Part shown: piece by piece, positions 21,283-33,290 of the stretch
How positions within the stretch are numbered: the stretch's first letter is position 1
Layout: each line of letters begins with the position of its first letter
Assembly: GCA_963682025.1 (NCBI GenBank)
Contig: OY821519.1
Coordinates: 194,071,784 to 194,135,783 of the forward strand
Reading direction: 5' to 3'
DNA length: 64,000 nt
Source: Cordilura impudica
Taxonomy: Eukaryota > Arthropoda > Insecta > Diptera > Scathophagidae
Notes under the pieces: generated by a model
The model's input: the letters and a program-made list of their open reading frames with translations, nothing else
What the model was told of the DNA's origin: nothing
Database searches by the model: none
Position numbers and translations under genes: made by a program

Positions 21283-23137
21283 CGTTTGGCCGTTTTTTCC
21301 TCTTAAATGGCCAAATTTCGAAAAAATTGGTTCTGAGCCATTTGTTTCTCGGATGGAGTCTACACACCAACTTTCATATTCCTAGATTAATTTGTTACCA
21401 TTTTCCCCCTTGTGTCCGCTTTTACCCCGATGATGTACGAATTTTTAAGAAACCATTCTTAGTGGATCTTTAGGCCGAGAGAGGAACCTACAGTCTGGGC
21501 GATGATCATCCTCGCAACTCTTTTATATATATAGATATAAACATAATTCTAGTAAAATGGATGTACCCTCGATAAAAAAATAAGTTAAAAGTTTTTATGC
21601 AAATTATTATTCAAATTCAATTGAGGGAACTTAAGTTAAACCTATAAAATGTTCCCTCGTTCTTATTTATTGGTGGTTACAACATATAATTCTATTAACA
21701 GAATATATTTTAAACCGAAGATGTCTTTTTTAAACTCTTCTTTTAACTCGTACTCTCTGTCTGTCTGTCTGTCGCGGGTTAACCCCACTCCCCCTTATTC
21801 AATTGATCTGAAACTTGGCTCATAGTCTTGTTGTGACTAAAGATTAATTTTGGGGTAGTCACGCACAGCCACGGAGTGATCGAAATGTCATTTCCCCTCA
21901 TCCGATCGATCTGAAACTTGGTCCATACACTTGCTATGAAAAAAAGATTAACTTTGACTTAGTCACGCACAGTCACGCATGGTCACACACAGTCACGGAG
22001 AGATTTAAAACGGATTTCCCCTCATCCAATCAATCTGAAACTTGGTCGATTACTTGCTGAAAAGAAAGATTAACTTCGACATAGTCACGCACAGTAATGC
22101 ATAGTCACGGAGTGATTTAAAACCCCTTACCCTCATCTAAAACTTTGTCCATAGACTTGTTGTGACCAGAGACTAATTTTAAAATAGCCACGCAAAGCCA
22201 CGCACAGTCATGGAGAGATTCAAAACTCATATGCATAAGCAAAGAAAGAGTTTTAATAAAAACTTTATGTTTATTGGTTAGATTATTAGATATTATAGCA
22301 AATTGATGGTAAATATAATACAAACAAGTTAGTAATAACAATTAAAAAATTTGGTTATATGAAAAGAAAACCAAACATTTAACCGAGTTTGGTGGTTTTA
22401 ACTGAAAGGAAAATAAATCAAATTCTATTGTAGGTACCAAAAAAAATAATAAAATGATAAGCACAACTGAATACTTTAATTTATATGTCACTTTTGAAAA
22501 TTGAAATATAAACAAGTAAAAACGTTAAATTCGGCTATGCCGAATCTTTGATACCCACCACCAGGCATTTACGTTTACATTAATATCTGGGCTCATTGCA
22601 CTATTTGTAATAAATGTAAACAAATATTTAAAAAAGTAAACAATTTGATTAATACTAAATTATTACGACAAACACTGTGAATTTTCAGCATTTTTTAGAG
22701 ATGTTCGCAACTTTTTGGACATATCTCGGCTCAATGATGCCCGATTTACCCAATTTTCAATGCCAACCTGCTCGAAATATGTAAAGACAAACAATATTAT
22801 TCTAAGTTTTCACAGGTAAATGGTTAATTTTGTGAATGAACGTGATTTCAACAGACAGACAGATGGACGGACATACTGGCAGATGGAAATCGCTATGCCG
22901 ACTGGAGTTGTTATAATGATCAAGAACGGAATGACAAACTAATATATACTCGCTTCAGCACATTATGCTATGAAGTCAAACTTTAATATCATTATGAAAA
23001 TTAGTTCATACACTCCGTTGAAAAATATAAGTTCATCATGTTTTTTTTTTTACATAAAAACAAGGCTTTAACCGTTATTTTTCAATAATAAATTTTTATT
23101 TTAATTCAAGCTATTATAAATATTAAAGAAAAAATAA
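21283..23137 (+). repeat. Second copy of the tandem duplication
   Basis: About 1.86 kb matching 18372-19546 plus 20336-21018. It contains the ~145-bp core fragment, the AGTCACGCACAG array (21785-22235) and a family-2 DINE-1-like repeat from 22513. Confidence 0.85.
22513..22990 (-). mobile_element. DINE-1-like repeat, family 2, duplicate
   Basis: Same as 20394-20870. The palindrome here is the perfect form TTCGGCTATGCCGAA. Confidence 0.6.
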
Positions 23138-23924
23138 CAAGTAAGAAAATTATAGTCGGTCTAGACCGACTATACGATACCCTATACCATGCGTTTAGAG
23201 ACCCTATCTCTCAGGCCCAACTAACTGGATATAGAAAATAAGCATAAAATTTGAGTGGGATTTTTATTAATTTTTTTGGCTGCAAATATGAAAAAATTCA
23301 TATCGGATGATATATCTATATAGGGACTAGGCCCAAAAATGGACCGATCCTGACCATGTTTGGTAAAGTCTCTTGTATTTTGCAAAAATATATACAAACA
23401 AAATTTGAGAAGAATCAGTGCAATATTTTTGTTTTTTGATAGATTTAACTGAAGATCGGGAAGCAGCTCTATATGGGGCCTATGACTAAGAGTTGTCCAA
23501 TAGGGATCATTTTTGGACTACTGATTAATGGATGTAATATATACATACAAACCCAATTTGACTAAGATTTGTATGATAATTTGGATCTTATGGCAATATA
23601 TGTTGATTTCATAGGGGTCATTTGTATGGGGGCTAGGTCTGAACATGGACCGACTCTCACCAATTTCAATAGCGTTCATCCCATAGCCGACAGAAGATCA
23701 AATACCAGATTTCGTCAAAATATATTCATATTTGCAACCTGCAGTTTGATTACAAGCTTTACATGGACACACAGACGGACGGACGGACATCGTTAAATCG
23801 AATCAGATAGTGATTCTGATTCGACCGATATAATTAAAGATGGGTGTAGGTCAAATATTTTTGGTTGTTACAAACAGCAGCACAAAGTCATTATACCCAA
23901 ACCACATAGTGGTATAGGGTATAA
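23138..23924 (-). mobile_element. DINE-1-like repeat, complete
   Basis: Begins CAAGTAAGAAAATTATAG with the intact palindrome, has a short GGACGGACGGACA run near 23778, and ends GGTATAGGGTATAA. This is the parent of the truncated copy at 21019. Confidence 0.8.
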
Positions 23925-23981
23925 AAATATCTCGTTGCAAAATATAAGTTCATTTGTATAAAAAGTAAGTTGTTAACTACA

Positions 23982-24930
23982 ACATGGGTCGCGGAAAATT
24001 TGTTAACCAAACCGAAATAAGTTTAATTTTGCAAGAAATGCAGTAAGTCACATCCAACCGAAAAATCCCCTAAATATAAAATTGGAGTGTTTGTGCAGTA
24101 AATAATTTTATTCGCAATAAAAACAAGAAATTGGGTCGTCCGAAAAAACTTTCACAGCGCGGTAAACGCAGAATTATTAAAGCAGCATCAAATAGCCTAA
24201 TGCTCATAAACCAAATTAAGGCGTATTGCAACACAAGATAACAATTTCAAGATTTTTGGCAAAAGATAGCACTATTAAATTCCAAAAACTAAAAAAAACA
24301 CCACTGACTCAAAAAAATCGAGACGGTCGGAAGAATTTTGCTCAAAATCATATGACATGGAAGGATGAATGGGACACTGCAGTATTCAGTGATGAAAAAA
24401 ATTCAACCTCGATGGGCCAGATGGGTACAAGTGCTATTTGCATGAACTAAGTAAGAGCGTTGTCTTCCAAGGTAAGACTTTTTTAAAATAATAATTTTTT
24501 GTAATTAAATTATTTCAGGTGTACTTGGATTGGAGTTCATAAGCGGCCGTCAAAAACTCAAAAATATACAGAGCTGCTGCAAAAGGAAAAATTTTCATGG
24601 TGGAGCGATTTTAAGGACAAAATTTCAACAGGACAACGCCTCTACTCACACAGCACACATAGTAAAAAATGGTTCTCGGATCACAATATGAATGTTTTGG
24701 AATGGCCTGCAAAGTCACCATTTGATAGAAAATTTATGGCGCTATCTGTCCAGAAAAGTAGTCTTTTAACAAGCTCATAAATTTGCAACTGCGAGGAGCT
24801 GAAAAACACAATTTTGGTAGAGTGGAGAAATCTTCCTATAGAATATACTTATACAAAACTTGTATAAAAGTATGGCAAAAAAATTTTTGAGGTTATAAAA
24901 AATAAAGGACTATTATTAAAAAATTAGTTT
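23982..24930 (+). pseudogene. Tc1-family transposase remnant
   Basis: Forward frames from an ATG near 23983 give MGRGKFVNQTEISLILQEMQ, LGRPKKLSQRGKRRIIKAAS, WKDEWDTAVFSDEKN, then after an apparent junction YTELLQKEKFSWWSDFKDKI, NMNVLEWPAKSP, CEELKNTILVEWRNLP and ends near 24930. Order and motifs (GRPKK AT-hook-like, FSDEKN with a catalytic Asp, LEWPAKSPD/N area) are those of a Tc1/Tc3-like DD34E transposase. The second Asp is visible only as a damaged QQDNAS sequence, and the last acidic residue region (N-P-I-E-N-L-W in the family) is replaced by a damaged FDRKFMAL. Many stops and frame changes make it inactive. Confidence 0.65.
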
Positions 24931-24954
24931 AGATTATTTTTCGTTTAATTATAA

Positions 24955-25329
24955 CTAGCAGATTCCAGCCCTCGAAATTCGAGCGCAAATTTTAGGAAAG
25001 TTTATTTTTTCTTTAAATAAAGACCCTTAAAGTATGCTAATAAATTATAGCCAATTCACAAATCAACACAAATACAAACTCATTTTTATTACAAACACAT
25101 TAACAAATTTAATAAACACACACATAGCATTGTATAATTTTATGTATGTGTTAGTAGCAACTTTAAAAGCAATTTACTCAAAATAAAGGAAAAAATGTAA
25201 AAATCTGTAAATCTGCATTCGGCTAAAAAGAAATAACTTTCAAATAATATACGTTTGGTCAAAATCGGGATAAAACGGTAGAATAAAACATCAGTCACAA
25301 GAAATCGCCTAGCCTATTAATATTATAGA
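24955..25329 (-). mobile_element. Non-autonomous Helitron, family 2, copy 2
   Basis: Reverse-oriented copy of 6879-7255: TC start at 25329, CTAG end at 24958-24955 with the CTCGAATTTCGAG hairpin. A and T flank the ends as expected. Confidence 0.85.
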
Positions 25330-25800
25330 TAAGCTTCATGGAAATGAACTTATATTTTGCAACACAATTTTTTAAAATTTTTAATTTTTTTTCATTACAG
25401 CCCAATATAGTTAAAAAAATATTTTTGTATAATAATAGACGCAGAATATTGGTTTTTAAAAAAAAATATCACTATAATGTCTTAAAATTCGGGAAAAATA
25501 TATTTTGCAACGTGTGTGTAGTGATGCGAAATAGATGTATACTTCTCTATCATAATATCACTTTTTTCGCTGAAAAGTTTTGTAGTAAATTATTTTTATT
25601 TTTAATTAATCGTATTTAGTCAAACACATTATTACTTTACTAGTTCTTTAATACAATTCCTTAAAAATAAGTAATTAATTATGGTAGAGTAAAATTCTTT
25701 CAATTAATCTCGTTAATATTGACAATCTGCTGCTTAAAGGAATAAAACAATCCCTAATGTTTTAGTTCATATAACCGAAATTTCATTCGTATTTCTCCTT
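25330..25800. other. AT-rich spacer, nothing recognised
   Basis: A 93-residue forward open frame (25338-25619) has only low-complexity Phe/Lys/Asn composition; I do not call it a gene. Confidence 0.3.
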
Positions 25801-27840
25801 ACTAATATTAAAATCACAATACATATTTATCGTTTTCAGTCTGTGTGGAAATTTTGTATATATTATTCGATTTTTTAAAAAATTAATAATTTAAAAATTC
25901 TGTGGATCAAAACGAAACACTAGATGTAGTTTTGGATTTGTATTAAGAAAATTCAACCAAAAATCTTGCAAATATCGAAACATGCCCAGTGGAATATTAA
26001 TTAATAACAAAGAAAGAAATTTAAGACGACAATAAGAACTTCCCCGAGCTTATGAGGTCGATCGTATCTAAAAAATTGGTATTTTGGACATAATATTCCA
26101 GCATTATGAATATTTATTTAAATCATTCAGACAGGTTTCTGTAAAAGTAATCATGTGGTAGGTGAAATCAAAGCTGTTTGCGTAGAAAGACGTTAATTTT
26201 GTATTAAGTCCACGAACATTATGATACATTTATCTGTCGACAAGCATATTAATTTATTGGGACATTGTTTTGCGTTGGTAAGTAGACAATTTCTCTTCAT
26301 AAAGAATCTATTGTTATATGATTTGTTGTTCAGCTCATCGTGGTAGGAACCGAATTTGTATTTAAGTTAATGAAAAGCGCCCAAATTCCGAAATCCAATT
26401 TAATGGATACTATCCCCAGAGCTATAGCAGGACTCCAGGCAAAATCATTTTGTTCGTCTCTTCATAAAGAATCTATTGATATATAATTTGTTGTTGAACT
26501 CATCGTGGTTGGTACCGAATTTGAATTTTAGTTAATGAAAAGGGCCAAAATTTGCATTTAAATTAAAAAAAAAAACAAAATTCCGAAATCCAATTTTATG
26601 GATACTCTCCCCCAGAGCTATAGCAGGACTCCAGGCAAAATGCGCCGCATGTTTCAATTTGAATTTAAGTTAATAAAAAGGGCCAAAATTCAGAAATTCA
26701 ATTAAATGGATACTATTCCCAGAGCTATAGCAGGACTCCAGGCAAAATCCGCTGCATGTTTCATATATCATTTTGTTCGTCTCTTCATAAAGAATCTATT
26801 GATATAGATTCTCATCGTGGCTGGTACCGAATTTGTATTTAAGTTAATGAAAAGGGCCAAAATTCCGAAATCCGGAAATAATTCCTAATTTATATACGTG
26901 AATTATAGCTTTGGTGGCCAAAAATCAGTATTAACTATACTGTCAAAATTTTCCTCAGGAATAATAGTTTTAAAAGGTGATTTACTGCTATGTTAAGAAT
27001 ATTTAAATTATAAACCGTGACATCAATATCATATCTGTTTTATATAATGAGCTAGAGCATCAGTTGTGGTTTCAGTTGAAAACGAACAGTAAAAATCGTC
27101 TTTTTAGGTAAAATAACCTTAAGCGTAACATGATTAGTCACAGGCATAAAATCAGGAACATCAGCATTTAAAATAATTCGAGAGTCTTGATTTTGGGGTA
27201 GTAGATAGTAATGGTATCTCAACCATTGCGAAGTTCATTCTTGAGAGTCTCGCGAGTTATTTGAAGAAGAAGAGGGATGAGCCGAAATAGTAATATGTGG
27301 CTTTTCAGTCAACTGAGATTGGACAGTATGTGAATTAAGCAGAGTTAAAGTAAATAGAAGGTGTAAGGTGTATGTTATTTGAATCACTAAAGACGATATT
27401 ATCAGTGGTATTACAATTGTTTAGCGATATTTAAGCAGAAGTCTTTTTCCTCTTAGAAGAACAATGCGTTTTTTCCAATAATTCTTTATACTTTGAAAAT
27501 TTGTTTGCAAGATATTTAAAGTCATTATCTAAATCGTCTTATTCGACACGAGTGTTTTTAAAAAATGAAAAAATTATGCATCATAAGCTATGCATTTCTC
27601 ACAGTGCCAACGGAGTCCTCTTTCATCACGAAGATTATCAGCAGACCATGAGTCCAAATCAGTGCATGTATTTTGCATTAAAGAATGCATTAAAAAGCCA
27701 GCTGTAGATTATTGGATCCTCGGCCTTAATTCTGCACTCTGGTTTAGCACAACTCATATTTAAAAAAAAGTTTGGAAATAGTTTATAAATGTTTATTTGT
27801 AAAGGTTTTATTTGCTTCGTAGTTCGACCTTTGCCCGATA
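25800..27840 (-). pseudogene. Non-LTR retrotransposon remnant with PHD-type ORF1 and endonuclease fragment
   Basis: Reverse strand. ORF1 part (about 27840-27060): CTDLDSWSADNLRDERGLRW followed by HCEKC, a PHD/zinc-finger-like C-terminal half, then LDNDFKYLANKFSKYKELL, a coiled-coil-like stretch, and later VPDFMPVTNHVTLKVILP. ORF2 part (about 26250-25900): NVRGLNTKLTSFYANSFDF and ITFTETCLND, typical of the apurinic-type endonuclease of CR1/jockey-type LINEs, with TETW changed to TETC. Stops and frame changes are frequent and no reverse transcriptase follows, so the copy is dead and 3'-truncated. A tandem array at 26288-26880 sits between the two parts. Clade assignment is uncertain. Confidence 0.5.
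26288..26880. repeat. Tandem ~170-bp imperfect repeats
   Basis: Three to four units share CTCTTCATAAAGAATCTATT, CTCATCGTGG, GAAAAGGGCCAAAAT and AGAGCTATAGCAGGACTCCA. Unit lengths vary by deletion. The array lies inside a LINE remnant, at the position of the ORF1-ORF2 boundary. Confidence 0.75.
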
Positions 27841-28895
27841 AATGGTGCCACAGAAAAAGGATCGAACAGACTGGCTTTAACTTTTCGCACGAAATAGTTT
27901 GAGCATTGAGCTAATTGGTCTGCTTTTCTACCTTATTTGTCGGGAGCTCTTTCCTATATGCTTTATATTTTCTTACCATTACTAACATCATGTGGACTTT
28001 TTTTCTTCCCAAATCAGGCTATCTTTGGATTTAGTTGAAAATATTTAATAATTTTAGCACGTACTTCTATTTCATCACTTATTTTAATCAAATGAGCAGG
28101 AAACAAATGAGGATAAACATAAAACATAAACATAATAACTGACATATTTTTCAAAGATAGCTTTATTAAAAGAAATTCCAATAACGCTTGTGAAAAAATT
28201 AAGAGAAAAAACGCGTGTTAAAATTTTTTTGATCTCACTCCTTAATTACTAGAATTAAAAATATTTTAAGACGTCCAAGCTTGTTTTTACTTGTATTTTA
28301 ATTGAAGCTTTTTTCGTTTATTTAAATTATGCTCAATGAATTTTAATTTAGATTTCTATTTTTGGTAGCTTAATATGTATCCAATGAAAAACCAAATGAT
28401 AATTTTTTTATTATTCATTTTCGTAATAAAATTTCTTTATAATTTTGTCCGAGTTTGGCTTGGAGCAACTGTAGTAGAAAACATGTAAATGTGTTCCCGA
28501 CCACAAATCTGAAACAGAACATTTTGTTGGGAACCCTTTAAATTTTTGTTTTGGTCATTGTGTGTCATGTTTGCATCTACAATTCTCGCATTTTTCAGTT
28601 TGCGTTACATAAACTATAAATGTTAAAATTTATTTGTATGTACATACATATATGACAAAATATATTTCATTATTTAATGCTTTCCACAACAACATATGAT
28701 ATCAAGGGAAAAGTGAGTGGGTGTTGCAGTTTATTTTTCACTAGCTCTTCTCTTTTCCTCCGTGACCATGTTGTAATATTGGTTTGTTTATATAACAGTG
28801 GTTGGTTAAAAACTCGTTCAAAATAAAAAATAATTTACATTTAGTTTGTAAAATAGTTTGATAGACTAAAAGTTTTTCTGTGTCCAAATATTTGT
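27841..28895. other. AT-rich spacer, nothing recognised
   Basis: No convincing coding frame, terminal repeat or tandem array seen. Confidence 0.3.
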
Positions 28896-28899
28896 TGAT

Positions 28900-29490
28900 A
28901 ATAAGTCGGTCTAGACCGATTATACGATACCCTATATCATGCGTTTAGAGGCCCTATCTCTTAGGTACAACTAATTTGATATAGAAAGTAAGCATAAACC
29001 AAATATGAGAGGCATTCTTATTAATTTGTTTGCCTTCGGATATCATAAACTTCACATCGGGTGCTATATTTATATGGGGACTAGGTCACGAAATTGAACA
29101 ATCCGGACTATATTCGGTATGGTCATTTATTTGTTTCCCCCAAAACATACACAAACCAAATTTGAGGAAAACATTTTTGGGGGCTATGACTAACTATTGT
29201 CCTATAAGGTTTATTTTTAGATTAATGGTAAATGGATATAATAGCCTTACACAAACCCAATTCAACCAAGATCTATATGATAATTTGGATATTATGGTAA
29301 TTAAAGTCGAACCGATTTTCACCAATTTCAATAACGTTTATCCAATGGCCGAGAGAAGCTTACATACTAAATTTCATTGAAATATATTAATATTTAGGAC
29401 CGTAGTTTGATAAGTTTTACATGGACACACAGACGGAAGGACGGACAGACGGACATCGCTAAATCGACTCAGAAAATGATTCTGAGTGAT
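28900..29490 (-). mobile_element. DINE-1-like repeat, old and diverged
   Basis: Retains CGGTCTAGACCG and a GGACGGACAGACGGACATCG stretch near 29430, but with many substitutions and a missing far end. Confidence 0.65.
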
Positions 29491-29996
29491 TCGCATGAGC
29501 CGTTCTTTGTAGAAGCTATAACAGATTAAGAAATGGGGCTTAAATTTTTAGCAAAATCTTTCCGCGCTTCCACAGAGTGAATTTTTAATTGAAAAGGTGG
29601 CTTTGGTATTTTGTCGTCCCCACTAGAATGCAAGTCAGTGTATTTGACATTACCCTCCAATTATGAAAAAAAATTAAATTTGATATACCTAAACAATTTC
29701 GTATACATATAATTTCTCAAAATATTATGCAAAAACCTCCAATTGAGTGGGGAATTTATTAATACTGAATTTATAAATTTTCTTTTATTACTTTGTCGAA
29801 ATTCTGAACATACCCAATGTTAAATGGCCTTCCGAAAAACCTTTCGAATAATAGGATTTTTTATGGTTTCATTGGAATAAACGTGTTTAGTAAACTAACG
29901 GCTGTACACAGCACAGAGATTGTTTGGCAGTCATTATAAAATATTAATGTTTATTATATTGAGACCGCAACAGCAACATTTTTGTGAGGCACCCTA
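29491..29996. other. Spacer, nothing recognised
   Basis: No coding frame or repeat end recognised. Confidence 0.3.
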
Positions 29997-30009
29997 TTGT
30001 ACCGGGTGA

Positions 30010-30870
30010 TCCAAGTAGAGATACTTTTTTCAATAGAATTTTTTTGATAAATCACGTGTGAGTCGTGTCATGCTGTCATGTTATTTTTGTTTAGTATTGT
30101 TTGGCATTTCATCATGGAAAGACTTACGCCTGAACAACGTTTACAAATCGTTCAACATTATTACGAAAATTCACGTTCTGTGAAGAATGCGTTTCGTGCA
30201 CTTCGCTCAACTTATCACCCATCTTGAGATCCAGCATTCATTATTGGATAATATTCGACCGAATAGACCATGTCCAGCACGCAGTGAAGAAAATATAGCG
30301 GCCGTAGCTGAGAGTGTACACGAAAACCGTGGAGAGTTGATTCGGCGCCGTTCGTAGCGTAACCGTCAATGGTGACCGTTATCGTGCCATGATAACCGAC
30401 TATTTGATGCCTGAAATTGAAGCTCGTGATCTCGGCGACATTTGGTTTCAACAAGACGGCGCCACTTCCCACACAGCGCATCAATCAATGAATTTATTGA
30501 GAGAACACTTCGGTGAGAAGATAATTTCACGTATTGGGCCGGTCGATTGGCCACCAAGATCGTGTGATATCAAACCGTTAGACTTTTTCCTGTGGGGATA
30601 TGTAAAGTAAAGTCTAAAGTTTATGGGGACAATCCCGCTTCGATTCAGGCCTTGGAGCAAAACATCACGCGTGTCATTCGCCAGTTACCAGTCGAAATGC
30701 TCGAACGAGTCATCGAAAATTGGACTCAATGGATGTACCATCTGAGACGTAGCCGCGGCCAACATTTGATAGACATAATCTTCAAAAAATAAATGCCAAA
30801 GAATGTTCTTTCAAATGATAATAAACATTCCCCATTAAATTTGAACTTTCTGTGTTTTTTCTTTAAAAAA
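30010..30870 (+). pseudogene. DD41D (rosa-like) mariner, internally deleted
   Basis: The forward frame from ATG 30114 begins MERLTPEQRLQIVQHYYENS. The N-terminal part then decays, and an internal deletion near 30355 joins the RRRS segment to VTVNGDRYRAMITDY. The catalytic end remains: WFQQDGATSHTA (second Asp) and WPPRSCDIKPLDFFLWGY (third Asp), with 41 residues between the two Asp residues. The first Asp region is deleted. A TAA after GYVK and a 1-base shift precede SKVYGDNPAS, and the frame ends in GQHLIDIIFKK at about 30790. A TIR-like ACCGGGTGATCC occurs near 30000-30012; its partner is degraded. The sequence resembles the nearly intact copy at 35630-36809 but is clearly older. Confidence 0.75.
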
Positions 30871-30989
30871 GTAGGGAACCTCGAAAACGGATACTTTGCT
30901 ATTTTTTTTGGGACTAACAAATGAAAATATTAGCAAAATCTAAGGAAACTTTTTTTTTCATAAATTGGGACAAAAAATTCGTGTTGTGG

Positions 30990-31112
30990 TGTGTTTATTG
31001 ACTCCTTACATGTATAACATATCAGAAAGGGAGTGAATTCAACAGCCAAGTAGGCCGACAGACGGACGGACGGACAGGCGGGCATCGCTATATCGACTCG
31101 AGTTATTATTCG
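30990..31112 (-). mobile_element. DINE-1-like family 2 fragment
   Basis: Contains TTCAACAGCC, a GACGGACGGACGGACAGGCG run and ATCGCTATATCGACTCGAGT, matching the microsatellite part of 20394-20870. Confidence 0.45.
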
Positions 31113-32815
31113 TTACGAAATAGAAAGCAGAATACATTTTATATTTATTTTTTGCGATTTTAGATTGTGGCGATTTTCGACTTTGGCGATTTTCGATTTT
31201 GATGATTTTCGTTATTCGCGATTTTCGTTTTTGCGATTTTTGATTTTGTGCTTTTTTGTTTTTTTGCGATTGTTGTTTTTCGCTATTTTCGGTTTTCGCA
31301 ATTTTTAATTTATGGGATTTTTGCTATTTGCGATTTTCGGTTTTGACGATTTTTGACTTTGGCAATTTTTGTTTTTTTTTGTTGCTATTTTTGATTAAGG
31401 CGATTTTTGTTTTTGCGATTTTTGATTTTGGCGCTTTTTGATTTTAGCGATTTTTGATTTCTGGCAGTTTTGAGCTTTAGCGATTTTTGTTTTTTAAGAA
31501 TTTTGGCTAGTGGCGATTTTTGGTTTTGGCAATTTTTGATTTTGGAGATTTTTGTTTTTTGGGATTTTTGTTTTTCGGGATCTTCGGTTTTGGCGATTTT
31601 TGACTTTGATGATTTTTGTTTTTTTTGATTATTAATTTTGGCAATTTTTTTGTGATTTTTGATTTTGTCAATTTTTGATTCTGACGATTTTTGTTATCCG
31701 CGATTCTCGGTTTTGGCGATTTTTGTTTTTGGCGTTTTTTGATATTTAGCGATTTTTGATTTTTGGCAATTTTGAGCTTTAGCGATTTTTGTTTTTTGAG
31801 AATTTTGGTTAGTAGCGAGATTTGGTTTTGGCAATTTTAGATTTTGAAGATTTTTGTTTTTTGGGATTTTTGTTTTTGCAATCTTCGGTTTTGGCGATTT
31901 TTGACTTTGACGATTTTTCTTTTTTGTGATTATTAATTTTAGCGATTTTTTTGTGATTTTTGATTCTGTCGATTTTTGATTCTGACGATTTTAGGTATCC
32001 GCGATTCTCGGTTTTTGAGATTTTTGATTTTGACGATTCCGCCCATATTTTCATATTGGTAATTAATGTACTTCTCAAAAGTTTAGGAACTGCCATTTTC
32101 AGAGTAATTCATATTTTTTTGTATAGGAGGTGCTACGCCCACTGATCTGATCCCACCAATTTTTTCCGAGTACGAACGTTGATAACTTATGAACTCACAA
32201 AAAGTTTCAGGGCTTTCACTATTATAGTACTCCAGTTTTATGATATTAATTATATACTTGGTATGGGGGTGCCGCGCCCACTTGAAAAATAAAAAAACAT
32301 CACAGGGATGATGTGTAAACATTAGTAATTTAAGGTTTTTTATGTTGGAAGTACTTATGCCTTCAGTATATTTTTTCCAATTTAGAGTTATTATACATTT
32401 AGCCTAGTTTAATTAGCTGTTATACTTGCGTATTGTTATATTTGTGATTGTGTTATACACTTTGGTTGTTGAATTAGTTGTTATACTTCGATATTCTTAT
32501 ATTAGTAATAGTGTTATACTTGTGGGGTTGTTGAATTTTATGTTATACGTTTATATTGTGAAATTTTTAACGTTGTTATACTTTAGGGTTGTTGAATTAG
32601 CTGCAATAATTTTATGTCATAATCTTTGCACCAATACACTCATACCTCACACCGTTCTTGTCTTACTCTGTTTTTGTGATTGTATTGTGAAATAGATTTC
32701 TACCCCCTTGAGATGTTTACACGTCAAAAAATATACCCTTTTTTTCTGTTGGACAGGCAGTTACCTACTGTAAACGTTTCAAGATGATCGGTCTAGTGGT
32801 GTAGTGTGCTACAAA
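31113..32815 (-). mobile_element. Helitron-type element, family 1, with expanded minisatellite
   Basis: Starts with CGTTACGAAATAGAAAGCAG, as next to the 3' end of the copies at 13667 and 53525. Then comes a long minisatellite, then GGAGGTGCTACGCCCACTGA-like blocks at 32124-32290 and a GGCAGTTACCTACTGTAA end block near 32757. The CTAG end is missing. Confidence 0.5.
31140..32035. repeat. Minisatellite of CGATTTTTG-type words
   Basis: About 900 bp of variants of GGCGATTTTTGATTTT. Open frames on either strand (for example a Lys/Ser-rich one at 31809-32096) are repeat translations. The same words, inverted, appear at 56238-56345 in another element of this family. Confidence 0.85.
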
Positions 32816-33290
32816 ACCCAATTTTAATATATCAGTTCCAATTTCAATTCCTGTAAATTAAATATTAACTAAAATTGTTTTTATAATTGTTATTAATAAT
32901 TGTGTATTTACACAAATACTTCCAAATATACAAGCAGAAGTGTTAAAGTTACAAAACACAATAAAAATAATAAGCTTTGCATTTGCCAAATTATACCTGA
33001 ACTGGAAGTCCACTGGGTAATCTGCAGCATCCATTGGTCGCAAGCCGAAACACTGATAGAGACAAGAAATCAACATTTATCTACAACACCAGCTGTTTCA
33101 TTTATGCAAATACTGGTTGATTGCAAAGGTGCTGCCAAGTTTGATTACAATTTGATAGCCTTAAAAAAACCCCTGAGTGCTACCAAACTCTGCAGTTACT
33201 GTCAAACTATTTGTAATACACTTTAGAAACTTTACCTAAAAACTTGTATAAAACTCAGCTCCAAAAGAACGTTATTACACACAAGTAACA

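Noticed and set aside
25338..25619. 93-residue forward frame
   Set aside because: Low-complexity AT-rich composition and no recognisable motif.
31809..32096. Lys/Ser-rich reverse frame
   Set aside because: A minisatellite read in frame.
32900..33226. 108-residue forward frame before LINE ORF1
   Set aside because: No domain recognised; more likely the 5' untranslated region of the LINE or flank.
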